From Paramecium pentaurelia (Eukaryota; Ciliophora; Oligohymenophorea; Peniculida; Parameciidae), in contig CAJJDO010000065.1 of assembly GCA_905183005.1 (NCBI GenBank), positions 124,001 to 188,000 on the forward strand: 64,000 bases of DNA, in the 5' to 3' direction. Position numbers and translations under genes: made by a program. Of the stretch, positions 42,674 to 53,215 are shown piece by piece. The notes beneath the pieces were generated by a model. The model saw nothing but the letters and a program-made list of their open reading frames with translations, ran no database searches and had not been told where the DNA came from. The first letter of the stretch is position 1. Each line of letters begins with the position of its first letter.

Positions 42674-43292
42674 TCATTTTTCTTTTTATTTTCTTATTGT
42701 CACTTTGATTTGTTTAACCATAACATATGTAGATATACAAAGAGTTAACAAAGTTAACATTGTAAAGGTAGTCATCTATAATCCTATGGTTTCTCCCAAA
42801 CCTTAATTGTTCTCTTATGAACCTTTTTAGAATCTATTCAAATCTTTCATTTAAGCATAAACTCTATCTAATTGTTTTAAATATCCATCAATTAAATCTA
42901 AATCTTCTTTATTGGCCATCTACTCTCGATCTACAGTTTCATCCCCTTTCTTATAAGTGATGTCAAACTTTGCGTTTTTTGATCCAAATACTCTAAAGCA
43001 ATATTTCAGGTATTCATTGCTCCACATAGTCAAAGTGTACTTAATGAGGATCTCATTTTTACGGGACTCAATCTACTACGGGTCTTTTTGGCCTTGCTTT
43101 CACGATTGGGAATTAAGTGTGTACCTCCACTATAAACTCGAACTCAGTCGAGTTAGCAATAATCTATAATGCCATCATCTATCCTTTCAATAATTGATCC
43201 TATAGACACTACTATTCTCCTGATTATACTATGAATCCAAAATTGTCAGCCATCACTTTTACTATTCCAATCAATAGTAATGAAATATACAT
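42674..43292 (-). CDS. p24/EMP24 GOLD-domain cargo receptor
   Basis: About 196 residues, type I membrane protein of ER-Golgi vesicles. Signal peptide (MYISLLLIGIVKVMADN), GOLD domain with paired cysteines (EQQCLQDQLL, YLKYCFRVFG), a luminal coiled coil, one membrane helix (MTTFTMLTLLTLCISTYVMV) and a basic tail ending KQKEK, a KxKxx-type retrieval signal for COPI. One 28-nt intron, 43097-43124, inside the GOLD domain. ATG 43292, TGA 42674-42676. Only 17 bp separate this stop from the mannosidase start. Confidence 0.88.
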
Positions 43293-43349
43293 TATTTATT
43301 TATCTAAATAATTATTAATATATAACATAATATAAATTCAAATTCTAAG
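43293..43349. promoter_or_regulatory. Bidirectional promoter region, 57 bp
   Basis: Separates the divergent start codons of the p24 and SSNA1 genes. It must hold or overlap both transcription start regions. No element identified. Confidence 0.55.
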
Positions 43350-43695
43350 ATGTCCAATTATTAAAACTTGGTAGCAGAATTAATTGGAACATTGGAAGAT
43401 TTAAGAGAAAAGAAAGAAGAACTCAAGAGTGAAATTTATGAAGAAGAAGAAGAAAGAAGACGTATTGAAAAAGAATTAGAAATACTTTCAGAAAGATTAG
43501 ATCGTGTTAATGGTATATATATATATATTTAATAATATTAATATAGAAACAATAATGAGAACAGCCACAGAAAAAAGAGAATTAGAAAAGACAATCTAAG
43601 AAACTGAACATACAAAAAATAAGATTGTAGAGAGTCTCAAAACTCTATTACATGTTTTATAAAAAGAATCATAATATCACATCAAAGAATAATGA
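43350..43695 (+). CDS. SSNA1: SSNA1/NA14/DIP13 basal-body coiled-coil protein
   Basis: 103 residues, the size of the family. The coil (LREKKEELKSEIYEEEEE, then LSERLDRVNETI, and TIQETEHTKNKIVESLKTLL) tracks human SSNA1 along its length, including the RVNE and 'IxETE..' positions. SSNA1 forms fibrils on microtubules and localises to centrioles and basal bodies. One 34-nt intron, 43513-43546, at the RVN/E junction. ATG 43350, TGA 43693-43695, directly abutting the stop of the next, convergent gene. Confidence 0.88.
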
Positions 43696-44286
43696 TCACA
43701 TATCTTCCAACATAATTAATTTCACTTCTCCATTTTCCATTAAACCAATTATATCTGCATTTTTAACTATTTCTTCATCTATTTAATCTTTAAATAAAAC
43801 TAATGATAATTTCAATCCTCTCACATTATTTTTATAATCACTTATAACTTTATAAAGTAAAAATTCACAATTTCTATTTTAATATTATTCATCTTCAATT
43901 ATTTTCTTTCTTGGTAAATTTTTGATTTATTAATTTATTTTCTCCATTTATTCTATTGATAATTAACATCTTAAATAATGATCCATATTTCTTATTTGCA
44001 TATATGAACATAATCTATTAACATCTGGTTTTAATATATTTAAAAAATCTACAGGATCATTTATCCAAAGATACTTATCAAAATCATACTACTCTTTTAA
44101 TTCTTCATTATATTGACATACTATACATTCCTTATAATTTAAGAGATAATAGATTTCAAATAAACTTATAAAATAATGACCCTTTATTTTTATACCACAG
44201 TGTCTTTTAATCAAAATGTTTATTGAATCATCTTTAATACAATAACCTATTCCAAGTTATTCACTATATAAAATTTTAATTATCAT
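43696..44286 (-). CDS. Orphan protein, faint tRNA-endonuclease resemblance
   Basis: 196 residues in one exon, ATG 44286 to TGA 43696-43698. A stretch near the N-terminus (GHYFISLFEIYYLLNY) faintly recalls the 'F.LsleEa.YLl' block of tRNA-splicing endonuclease subunits; no catalytic residues can be assigned, so this is only a suggestion. Acidic and Lys-rich, soluble, no membrane helix. Its stop abuts that of SSNA1 with no spacer. Confidence 0.62.
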
Positions 44287-44332
44287 TCTATATACCTTCC
44301 TTTTTGTAATATTTTCTTAATAAAATTTATAA
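44287..44332. promoter_or_regulatory. Bidirectional promoter region, 46 bp
   Basis: The whole gap between divergent ATGs of the orphan (-) and the Rab (+) genes. Short even for a ciliate; leaders must be very short or start sites overlap. Confidence 0.55.
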
Positions 44333-45096
<764 letters not shown>

Positions 45097-45393
45097 TGTA
45101 TATAATAATATTAATCTATATACAATGTTATTAAAGATATTTAATAAATTATAATAGATGTTAATTAAAAAAAGTATATATCTCAATTATATAATAATTT
45201 ATCAATCCATAGGTTTATCAACTATTAAGATTTCATAATTGAAATTATTTAATTACTTATAATAAATTAGAAATAGGAATACTTATTTATAAGAGATTTA
45301 AATATCATCAATCAAAATCTTATAATAATATTATTATATTTGTTTATATAATTTGTAAAATGCGTACAATTTGATAAATATATATATATCAAT

Positions 45394-46847
45394 TCACATT
45401 TTAGAAGAAGAACGACCAACAACTAAATTTTTAAATAGTATGCAAGGTTAATCGTCAGAATCTGCATCATAATTATCATCATCATTATATTAAAAGTTTT
45501 CACATGACTTAACTCTCAAATCACTGAATTATTTTTATGTATTAAAGTTAATGTTACTACCACCATAATGATTAAGTTTAGAAGTATTAAATGATTTAAT
45601 AGTTCCAGCTGGACTTTAAGCATCATTTAAAACGATACTATTCTTTGGAACTTTTAAAAAAATGATATTATTTCTACTATTATTTAATCTACCATTAATA
45701 AATTTAGTTTATTATTATGCAATCTTTTGCATAGAATTTAAAACTTCTTATTGTTAATCATCTTGTAAATCATTAAATTAATTATCATTTTCAATTACAT
45801 CAATGTCAATTGATACACTTAATTTATCATTATTAATTTCTAATAAAGGTTCCCAATCCATTTTGCCATCAATTGTTAATTCATCCTATAATAATTTTGT
45901 CAAACCCATGTAATCAGGTGTTTGATTAAATTCATAAGACTTAGAAATTTTAAGCATTTTCATCAAACACTATAAATTAATTGAAATTTTACTTTAGGAA
46001 TTTTATCAGTATATTTATCTAATTCATTATTCTATTTTAATATTAATATCTGTTTATATTTCTCTTCTTTTGAAGTTACTTAGATATTTTACCAAGGTAA
46101 TTCTCCAAGATGAAAATATATTAGTACATATGCAATGGCTTCAATATCATCTCTTCTACTCTACTCATTGCCTTATCAAATAAGAAACAAACCTAATAAC
46201 GCATTAATGCTTGCATATCTGGCTGTTCCAATCAATCCTTTATTATTCACAAATGGAATATGTTTGCCTGCTGTGTCTCTGTAATATTTAGCTAAACCAA
46301 AATCTATAGCCATAATTTAAGTAGCATCTTATCTGCTGATAGTAAAATTTTCTGGCTTAATATCACGATGGATAAGATTCTTTTCATGAAAGGCTTACCT
46401 AACTAAATCAAACAAGATACATACAATCTTTCGATAATCTATATACCTATTCTCAATGTAGTATGAAGAGAGAATCTATTTCCACATTTCCTTAGCAATT
46501 ATTCTAAATTCAATCCAAAATAAGTTTCCATAAAGAAATTATAATTTTCATCCCTTCCATAAAACTTGATTTGTGGAAAACCTTTTTATAGCTTAATAGT
46601 AAATCTAACCTTTCAATCCATTAACTTCAGACAAAACCTTAATTTCTCTTATTAATAAACTGACTCCTTTTTGGGAATCGTCTCGTTTTTCAAATTTTGC
46701 TGCTACTAAATCTCCATTTTTTAAAAACTAAGACTTAAACACCATTCCGAATGAACCTGCACCTATCTTTTCTAATAATTTATATTTTCCTGCAATAACC
46801 ATTCCTGCAATCAATTTCTTCTATTTTAAAACAACTGCTTCATCCAT
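45394..46847 (-). CDS. Casein kinase 1 family Ser/Thr kinase
   Basis: About 450 residues. N-terminal kinase domain: [33 protein letters not shown], then the CK1 signature [31 protein letters not shown] and LPWQNI. All catalytic residues are present. The C-terminal 150 or so residues are acidic, Asn/Gln-rich and disordered, ending VVGRSSSKM. Introns: 46582-46609, 46399-46424, 46172-46192 and 45970-45992; the second joins QIIERL to QAFHEKN as the family requires. ATG 46847, TGA 45394-45396. Confidence 0.92.
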
Positions 46848-46880
46848 TTATTAAAAATTATATTATTATTATTATATTCA

Positions 46881-48606
46881 TCAATCAAAGTCATCAATAT
46901 CCTACTTTTGAATTTCTATTTTCTTAGTAGTTGTTCTTTATTTCTTCTTCTTTCTAGTATCCTTTGAAACTCTATCTATATAAGATCCTGCTTTAAAGAC
47001 ATCAAATATTTTCATATGCATTATTTTATTAATGTTATTTGTATAGGCAAAGAGTCTCAATAATACATATTCTTTTTGAATATCTGTTAAATCTAAAAAT
47101 AATTAATCTAAACAATAAAACAAATCTTTAGGTTTCATAAATCCATGTTATTGTTTATTTAATTAATCGAATTAACTTCTCAATGCAGTTTCATACTTAT
47201 TAACAATAACACTGACCTCTTCCCATAATTATTTATCTTATTCTTAATTTAATAAATCATAGCAATTAATAAGATGTCTAAAAACGGATTTCACAACTGG
47301 TAATTTTACAGTTGCTTGTGGATCCAAACTAACAATTTCATCATTAACATCTTCTACAATAAATCTAGCTATTAATTTGGCTTCATTAGGATCAGCCATT
47401 GTAAATGGTTCTTAAAGTAATTATTCTTATAATTATTCTACACTGATTGAATTATTTATTGCAGGTTATATTAAGATAGCACATGCCTCATTTACAGTAA
47501 TTTATTTTAGTTGCAATCTTAAACTCAATTCTTTTCCCATATCTTAAACTTATTCATACCTAACCCTTGGTGCCTTTGGGAATTTCTTTTCTTATTTATT
47601 ATAGACATCATGTAAAATTGTAAATGTGTGATCTCTATTACCCTATATGATAGGTAATGATTCAGTTTCTAAAGGTTGAATTTCTGCCAAATAATATTCA
47701 TTTAATTCTTTCAATTCTTCTCTCATTTATTATACTTATTGATTTAATCCTTATAGTTCATCTATCAATGCATTTTTACTTCTTAATTCATAATTTGTTC
47801 TTTCCTATAGTTTTTCTTTCAATTAATTAATTATCTACTCTTACTAACTAATTTGCTAATCTTTTTCTATGATTTCTGCTTTTTTATCATCAATATCAAT
47901 AACTTCCTTTTTTTTAATTGTTACTTTTTAATTTTATTGTGTTTCTTTTTGTTTTTCTTCAAATTTAATCATTTCTTTTTTTAAATATCGAAGATCTCTT
48001 TCTTTCTCTTTCTTCTCATTTTTAGTCTAATCTAATTCTAAATATTGCTATGAAATCTTTTTCTCAAGTAAACTCTTTTAAATTGAAAGATTTTCACTTT
48101 ATTCTTCTAATAATTTCTTAGTTATTTCTAATTCCTGAATCTCCACTTTGAGATCTTCAACTTCATTTGGCATTAAATTTTCTTACTATTTTAATGATGA
48201 TGAGCAATAATTTAGATATTCTATAAGAATATTTTGCTCTTAACTTCGAGTGAAATTAGGATTCTTTTACAATTATTTGATTTGACTTTGTTTCTCTTCA
48301 ATTTATGAATTTAGTTAATTAATTTAGATTTTCAGTTTTATTCCTAGCCAACTTTAATTTCCTTATTTTTCATCTTATGTTATTTTTGATTTTTATTTCT
48401 CTTGCTAGATTGTGGATATGTTAATGTACTTCTATGTAATTCATTTGCTATTATAGATTTCTTTATTCTTATTGTAATTTCGATAATGTTTTGGATAGTT
48501 GAAATTGTTTCTATTATAGATTTTCTTCAGATAATTTTGAATTCAACTTAAAGGCTTTAGGTGATTGATTATGTTTTGGCATCCCAGCTGTAGATGGTCT
48601 TTTCAT
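46881..48606 (-). CDS. Coiled-coil protein with globular C-terminal domain, unknown
   Basis: About 565 residues. Residues 1-330 are Gln/Glu/Lys-rich coiled coil; the C-terminal 230 or so form a helical domain (ELSLRLQLKQITVNEACAIL; VVKSVFRHLINCYDLLNQ) followed by a basic tail (RKKKKQRTTTKK). Some EF-hand-like helix spacing is visible but no calcium loop. One 25-nt intron, 48405-48429. ATG 48606, TGA 46881-46883. A ciliary or cytoskeletal role is possible but not shown. Confidence 0.75.
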
Positions 48607-48699
48607 TAAATATTTATAAATATCAATTATATACTATCATACATAACAATTTTATTATCTAGAAATTTAGAATTAATATATAAATAATATAATTTCTTA
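48607..48699. promoter_or_regulatory. Bidirectional promoter region, 93 bp
   Basis: Separates divergent ATGs of the coiled-coil gene (-) and the Aurora-like kinase gene (+). AT-rich, no recognised element. Confidence 0.55.
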
Positions 48700-50345
48700 A
48701 TGTTTCAACCCAACCAGAGCCAAATCAAATATTAAAATCAATTTGGCACAACATCAGCTATCTTGTTTTCCCAATAATAAACATCTAGAGATAAAGTATT
48801 CAATATAATCTAACTTAGCTTATGCAATCAAGAGATGGGTCAGAAAACAAACAATTTCTACAATACCCAGCTTCTTAAATAGTCTATGGACCAACAATGA
48901 AAATTGTTCCATCTGTTCAAACCAACACAGCGTTTCGTAAAATATCTAAAGATCTCAATATCACCATAGAAGAACCAGGTAATCAACATTAACCTTTACG
49001 TTAACCATCACCTAATGTGAAGAAATAGCGTGAATAAATGGAAATGAATTGGAATAAGTTAATTGATAAATCTAAGATACTCCAAGAAAATTTAGTTTTA
49101 CTCAAAAATAGTATTAGTATGAATCTGACTAAAAAACTACCAGATTAACGTTTATCCAAAGAATCTACATCAACTGCAGCTGGTCTTTCTTCCAGATTGA
49201 AGTTGTAAAAAGTGAATATTAATTGCAAACTAAATTCACCTTTTAAAGTTCAAACAAAATAAGAACTCAGTAAGAGTTTAAGCCAAAATACATTTACAAA
49301 TTTAAAATATGCAGCTAATCCAGTTAAAAACATAACAATTAATAATACTAGCATTATTACACTTACTAATAATTCCAGCATCCGAAAATCCTAAGATTCT
49401 CATACAATCTAACAAAAAATTACATCTCCATTTCCATAATAAAAATAAACATTAAGTTTATATTAGACAATTGAATAGAAACTAAATCTTAAAATTAGTT
49501 CATTTTTAGGAAGAGGGAAATTCAGTGATGTTCATATGGCCATTGATAAAAGAACAGGTTTAATATTTGCACTCAAAATCATAAAAAAATAAACAGTAAT
49601 TGAACATACAATGCAAGAACAATTAGCTAGAGAAATTGTCATACAATCTAAATTGTCACATCCAAATATTGTCAAAATGTATGGATAAACTTATGATGAT
49701 TCAAATATTTATATGATGTTAGAATTTTGTAATAATGGAGAATTATTTTAACATTAATACAAATAACTTAATAAGAGATTTAATGAAAAAGATGCTAGTA
49801 CTTTTATTATGCAAATATTATCAGCTATTTAATATATGCATAAATAAGGATTTATGCATAGAGATTTGAAGACAGAGAATATATTATTATCTCTTGTATT
49901 TCTATTTAATATTTTAAGAATTATGTAAAACTTTGTGATTTAGGATGTGTTAGAGAAATTCCATCAAAAGAAGACAGGAGAAATACTTTTTGTGGAACTG
50001 TTGATTATATTGCCCCAGAAGTAATTAAAGATTAAGGATATGATGAAAGATGTGATGCTTGGTAAGTGGCTATCCTTGCATATGAACTTGTTGCTGGTAA
50101 TACTCCATTTTCTGAATATCCAAGAGATGATGAATCAATTATGGAAAATATATTAAAAGTATATAACAATATATTTATAATAGAATAAATTTGATTTACC
50201 CCAAACATTTTCTATTGCACTTAAAGATTTTGTTAGAAGAGGATTGTAACAAAAACCTGAGAACAGAATTACTATTGATTAAATGTTATAACATAAATGG
50301 ATTATTGATAATAATAAAGGAAATGATAAAGAATTTATATTTTGA
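48700..50345 (+). CDS. Aurora-like Ser/Thr kinase with DLG in place of DFG
   Basis: About 525 residues: a long disordered N-terminal half (about 260 residues, Ser/Asn/Gln-rich), then a kinase domain (FLGRGKFSDVHMA, FALKIIKK, HRDLKTENILL, KLCDLGCV, FCGTVDYIAPEVI). The activation-segment end resembles Aurora (CGTLDYLPPE). The Mg-binding DFG is DLG and the usual Pro in HRDLKPEN is Thr; Lys, catalytic Asp and Mg Asp remain, so catalysis is plausible. Introns: 48796-48818, 49896-49918 and 50159-50183. ATG 48700, TGA 50343-50345. A polo/ULK-like origin is an alternative. Confidence 0.82.
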
Positions 50346-51242
50346 TAACTTTTTTTCAAACTTAAAAATATTATTAAGTCTATCTAACCAGAATATTTGT
50401 TTTTTTCAATGGTTATGACATGAAAATTAATAGATGTATTTATTTATGATTATAATTCATTCTATATATTTCAATGATAAATTAAAATGATATTTTAAAA
50501 TATATTAGATTGGCTGGCTTTATAATTGCTATTCATTTTTAATATCCACTCTATAATTAAATTTTATTTTAATAATATTTCATGATTTTTAAATAATACC
50601 TAATAAGGTGAATAGAATTATATATTTATAAAGAGTAGATCAATCGTATTCTCTTCAATAATAGAAATCCTTACTTTAATTATACAATCTAAAGATATCA
50701 TCATTATTATCTCTATTGTTGTGAGAATACACTCCTTATATATCAGGATTGTTCATTTCAATAATAGATATTTTAGAGAATTTGGCTCATTTCTCGAGTC
50801 ATATATTCTTGTCAAACTTCTCTAGGCTTGTTTTACATTATTTAAAATATAATTCGAAATATTGCCTTACTTCAAAATTGAAATCAGTAAACATAAAATT
50901 AATTATTATAGTATCTTAGATCTATATCAACAATATGAATTTAATGAATATGTGATCTAGATAATACATTATCAATTAAAGTTATTGTATATAATTTGTA
51001 TCCTTTAATAATTGGATAATCATATTTATGAGAGAGACTATAGAATTTCGATTATGTTTTGCTTGCTTAGGTTTAAAAATAAATAATAATAAATATTTAT
51101 TGAATGATGTAGACAAAGATACTTTATCTAAACTAGTTAATTTTTGAATGGCTTATTAATATTCTTACTATTTTTATGGAATATAAATAATATATAAATG
51201 AAATTTCTCCACATCTTAATTAAATGATAATAAAATATTTAT
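50346..51242. other. Intergenic, about 900 bp, with short decayed or spurious frames
   Basis: AT-rich spacer between two plus-strand genes. It contains the broken minus-strand frame at 50655-50894 listed separately and a 39-codon plus-strand ORF at 51028-51147 (start MRETIEFRLCFACLG) with no supporting context. No RNA gene seen. Confidence 0.5.
50655..50894 (-). pseudogene. Possible decayed gene fragment
   Basis: From ATG at 50894 the frame reads MFTDFNFEVRQYFELYFKQC and on to a TGA; the +1 frame then reads YDSRNEPNSLKYLLL; the first frame resumes with MNNPDIQGVYSHNNRDNNDD to TGA at 50655-50657. Protein character moves between frames and no intron of correct phase covers the two in-frame TGAs. 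This is what an indel-damaged gene looks like, though chance open frames are common when TGA is the only stop. Confidence 0.3.
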
Positions 51243-51813
51243 ATGAGCAAAAAATAAACCCGCCCCTTATTCATTCCCAAACCAGAAAATGGAGAATTCC
51301 CATTTGACATAAAAAATGTTAATACAAATGATATTAAACCTATAGACTTTTATAGGATGTATAATTCCTTATAAATGATGATTGAAAAATTGATTTAAGA
51401 TTAAGTAAGAATATATATGATTTGAGGTTGTTCAATAAAAAGTTTAAACAAATATTGATGCCATATTTCGAGTATTTATTTAAAAAGACTTAAATCCTCC
51501 TCCTCCATAGAAGCTTGTTGGAAGAAGAAGTTCACCATATACGTATCAAAAACAGGAGTTTTGGTTGTTGGTTGAACATCTTAATTCATTAGGCTTTTCA
51601 TATAGATAAATATCAGAGAAATTGCAAGTACATTATGTTCAGATTTCAACTCATCATAGAAATACTGTTGATTATGATGATGAATCTGAATAAGAATTAT
51701 TATAAGTGAAGAAATAAACAAAAGTGAAGGTGAAATAAGAATAAATGGTCGAGAAATAACCATATCAATTTTGTGATGTATTTTAGTCAGATGATGAATA
51801 AGGATCAAAATGA
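51243..51813 (+). CDS. Small protein with helix-turn-helix-like segment
   Basis: 182 residues. Residues about 100-130 (LVEHLNSLGFSYRQISEKLQ and the following V-H-Y-V-Q-I-S) have the spacing of a helix-turn-helix, as in resolvase-type or MerR-type DNA binders. The C-terminal third is acidic/basic mixed charge and likely disordered. One 22-nt intron, 51405-51426. ATG 51243, TGA 51811-51813. A DNA-binding role is inference from one motif. Confidence 0.65.
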
Positions 51814-51892
51814 CAATCATTAATCAAATTTTCTTGTTAAATAAAATAATATAATTTCTAAAAAAGTCTTTAAAAATATAAATCAAATCATT

Positions 51893-53022
51893 TTTTCGAT
51901 AATCCATAAACATTTTTGAGTCTAATTCTTAACAAATATACATTCTTATTAAATTCCTATCTTACTTTCAGCTGCTGATGAACTTTGAGCCAAGAAATAA
52001 TTATTAAATTTAATAGTAAATGGTTTATTCATTTCTAAAATAAAATCATCAAATGCTATAATAATATAGTAAATTTACATTAAGTATAAAATAATTAAGG
52101 TTCATCACTACAAAAAACAAGTTAACCTAATTTTGAATATGATTCTTGATCTGAACCATTTAGATATAGAGCAGTTTTTAAATGTTATAGAAAAATTTAA
52201 TCATCACAATTAATATATTTAGAAGTGTTTCTAGATTGTTATTTAACAATTGACCAATAATCATTATCTATATATTAATTTAAATTGTTTACCATCTCTT
52301 GGATGACTAAAACAAGTGACTTCTTATGCTTTTCTTAATTAAGTAATATTGTTATGTGAATGTAAAGTAAATCCAGTCCACAAATTTCTTATAATTACTT
52401 TTCTCCCACTCTCTACATAGATTGGTAGATTATATACTCTATTAAACATTTTCAATATATTATTAGTAGAATTTATATATACAAAATTCCAAACTCCTTC
52501 TGTTTGATTATTAGCATTCAATTTTTATTTAGATTTAATTTAAAATGTATTATCATTTTTGTATAATTGAGAAATTAAATATTTTCTATTATCAGAAGAC
52601 AATAAACGAAAAGGATGTGTGATTGTTTTATTTAAATATTTAAGTAGTGAAGTATTATCTTATTCTGGAGGTTGTATAACAAAATATTCAGGTTATTCCA
52701 TCAAACAAACATCAGCTTCTTTTGAATGATCACTTCTTTAATCATGATTCACATTTATATATAATTGAGTCTTAAAATGTTTAATTGCTATTAAATCTCC
52801 ATAATATAAGAATTTATTTTCAGTATCATTTTATAATTCAATAATAAAATGTGTATCTGGATCATTTCCATTTATTTATAAACTTAATGAAGTTATTTCA
52901 AAATCTTTTCCTATGAATTATTATTTTAATTATATATTTCCACTCAAGAATTTCTTACTTATTTAACATTAAATTTATAGTAATTAGAATGTTTTGAATG
53001 GTAACTAATCCTTTTATTCCAT
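51893..53022 (-). CDS. MIR-domain protein
   Basis: About 360 residues. Contains MIR-type beta-trefoil repeats: KFLYYGDLIAIKHFKTQLYI near residue 75, then FTLHSHNNI with VTCFSHPRDDNDYWSIV in the second half. These match MIR repeats of SDF2, O-mannosyltransferases and IP3 receptors (HSH..Y, V..F...D.N..W.V). No signal peptide or membrane helix, so not itself a transferase or channel. Two introns: 52268-52292 and 52056-52078. ATG 53022, TGA 51893-51895. Partner or ligand unknown. Confidence 0.78.
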
Positions 53023-53215
53023 TTATATAATTATTGTTTTATTTTTTAAATTGTATTATGATGTTATAATTATATTTTGATATAGAATAATCTTGATTGA
53101 TAGTAATTCTATATAAATAATAGATATTGAGATAGTAGATAAATTGAAAATTATTATGATAATTTACTTTTATTTTTGATTTCTATGATATTATTAAACA
53201 TAATAGCTTTTATAA

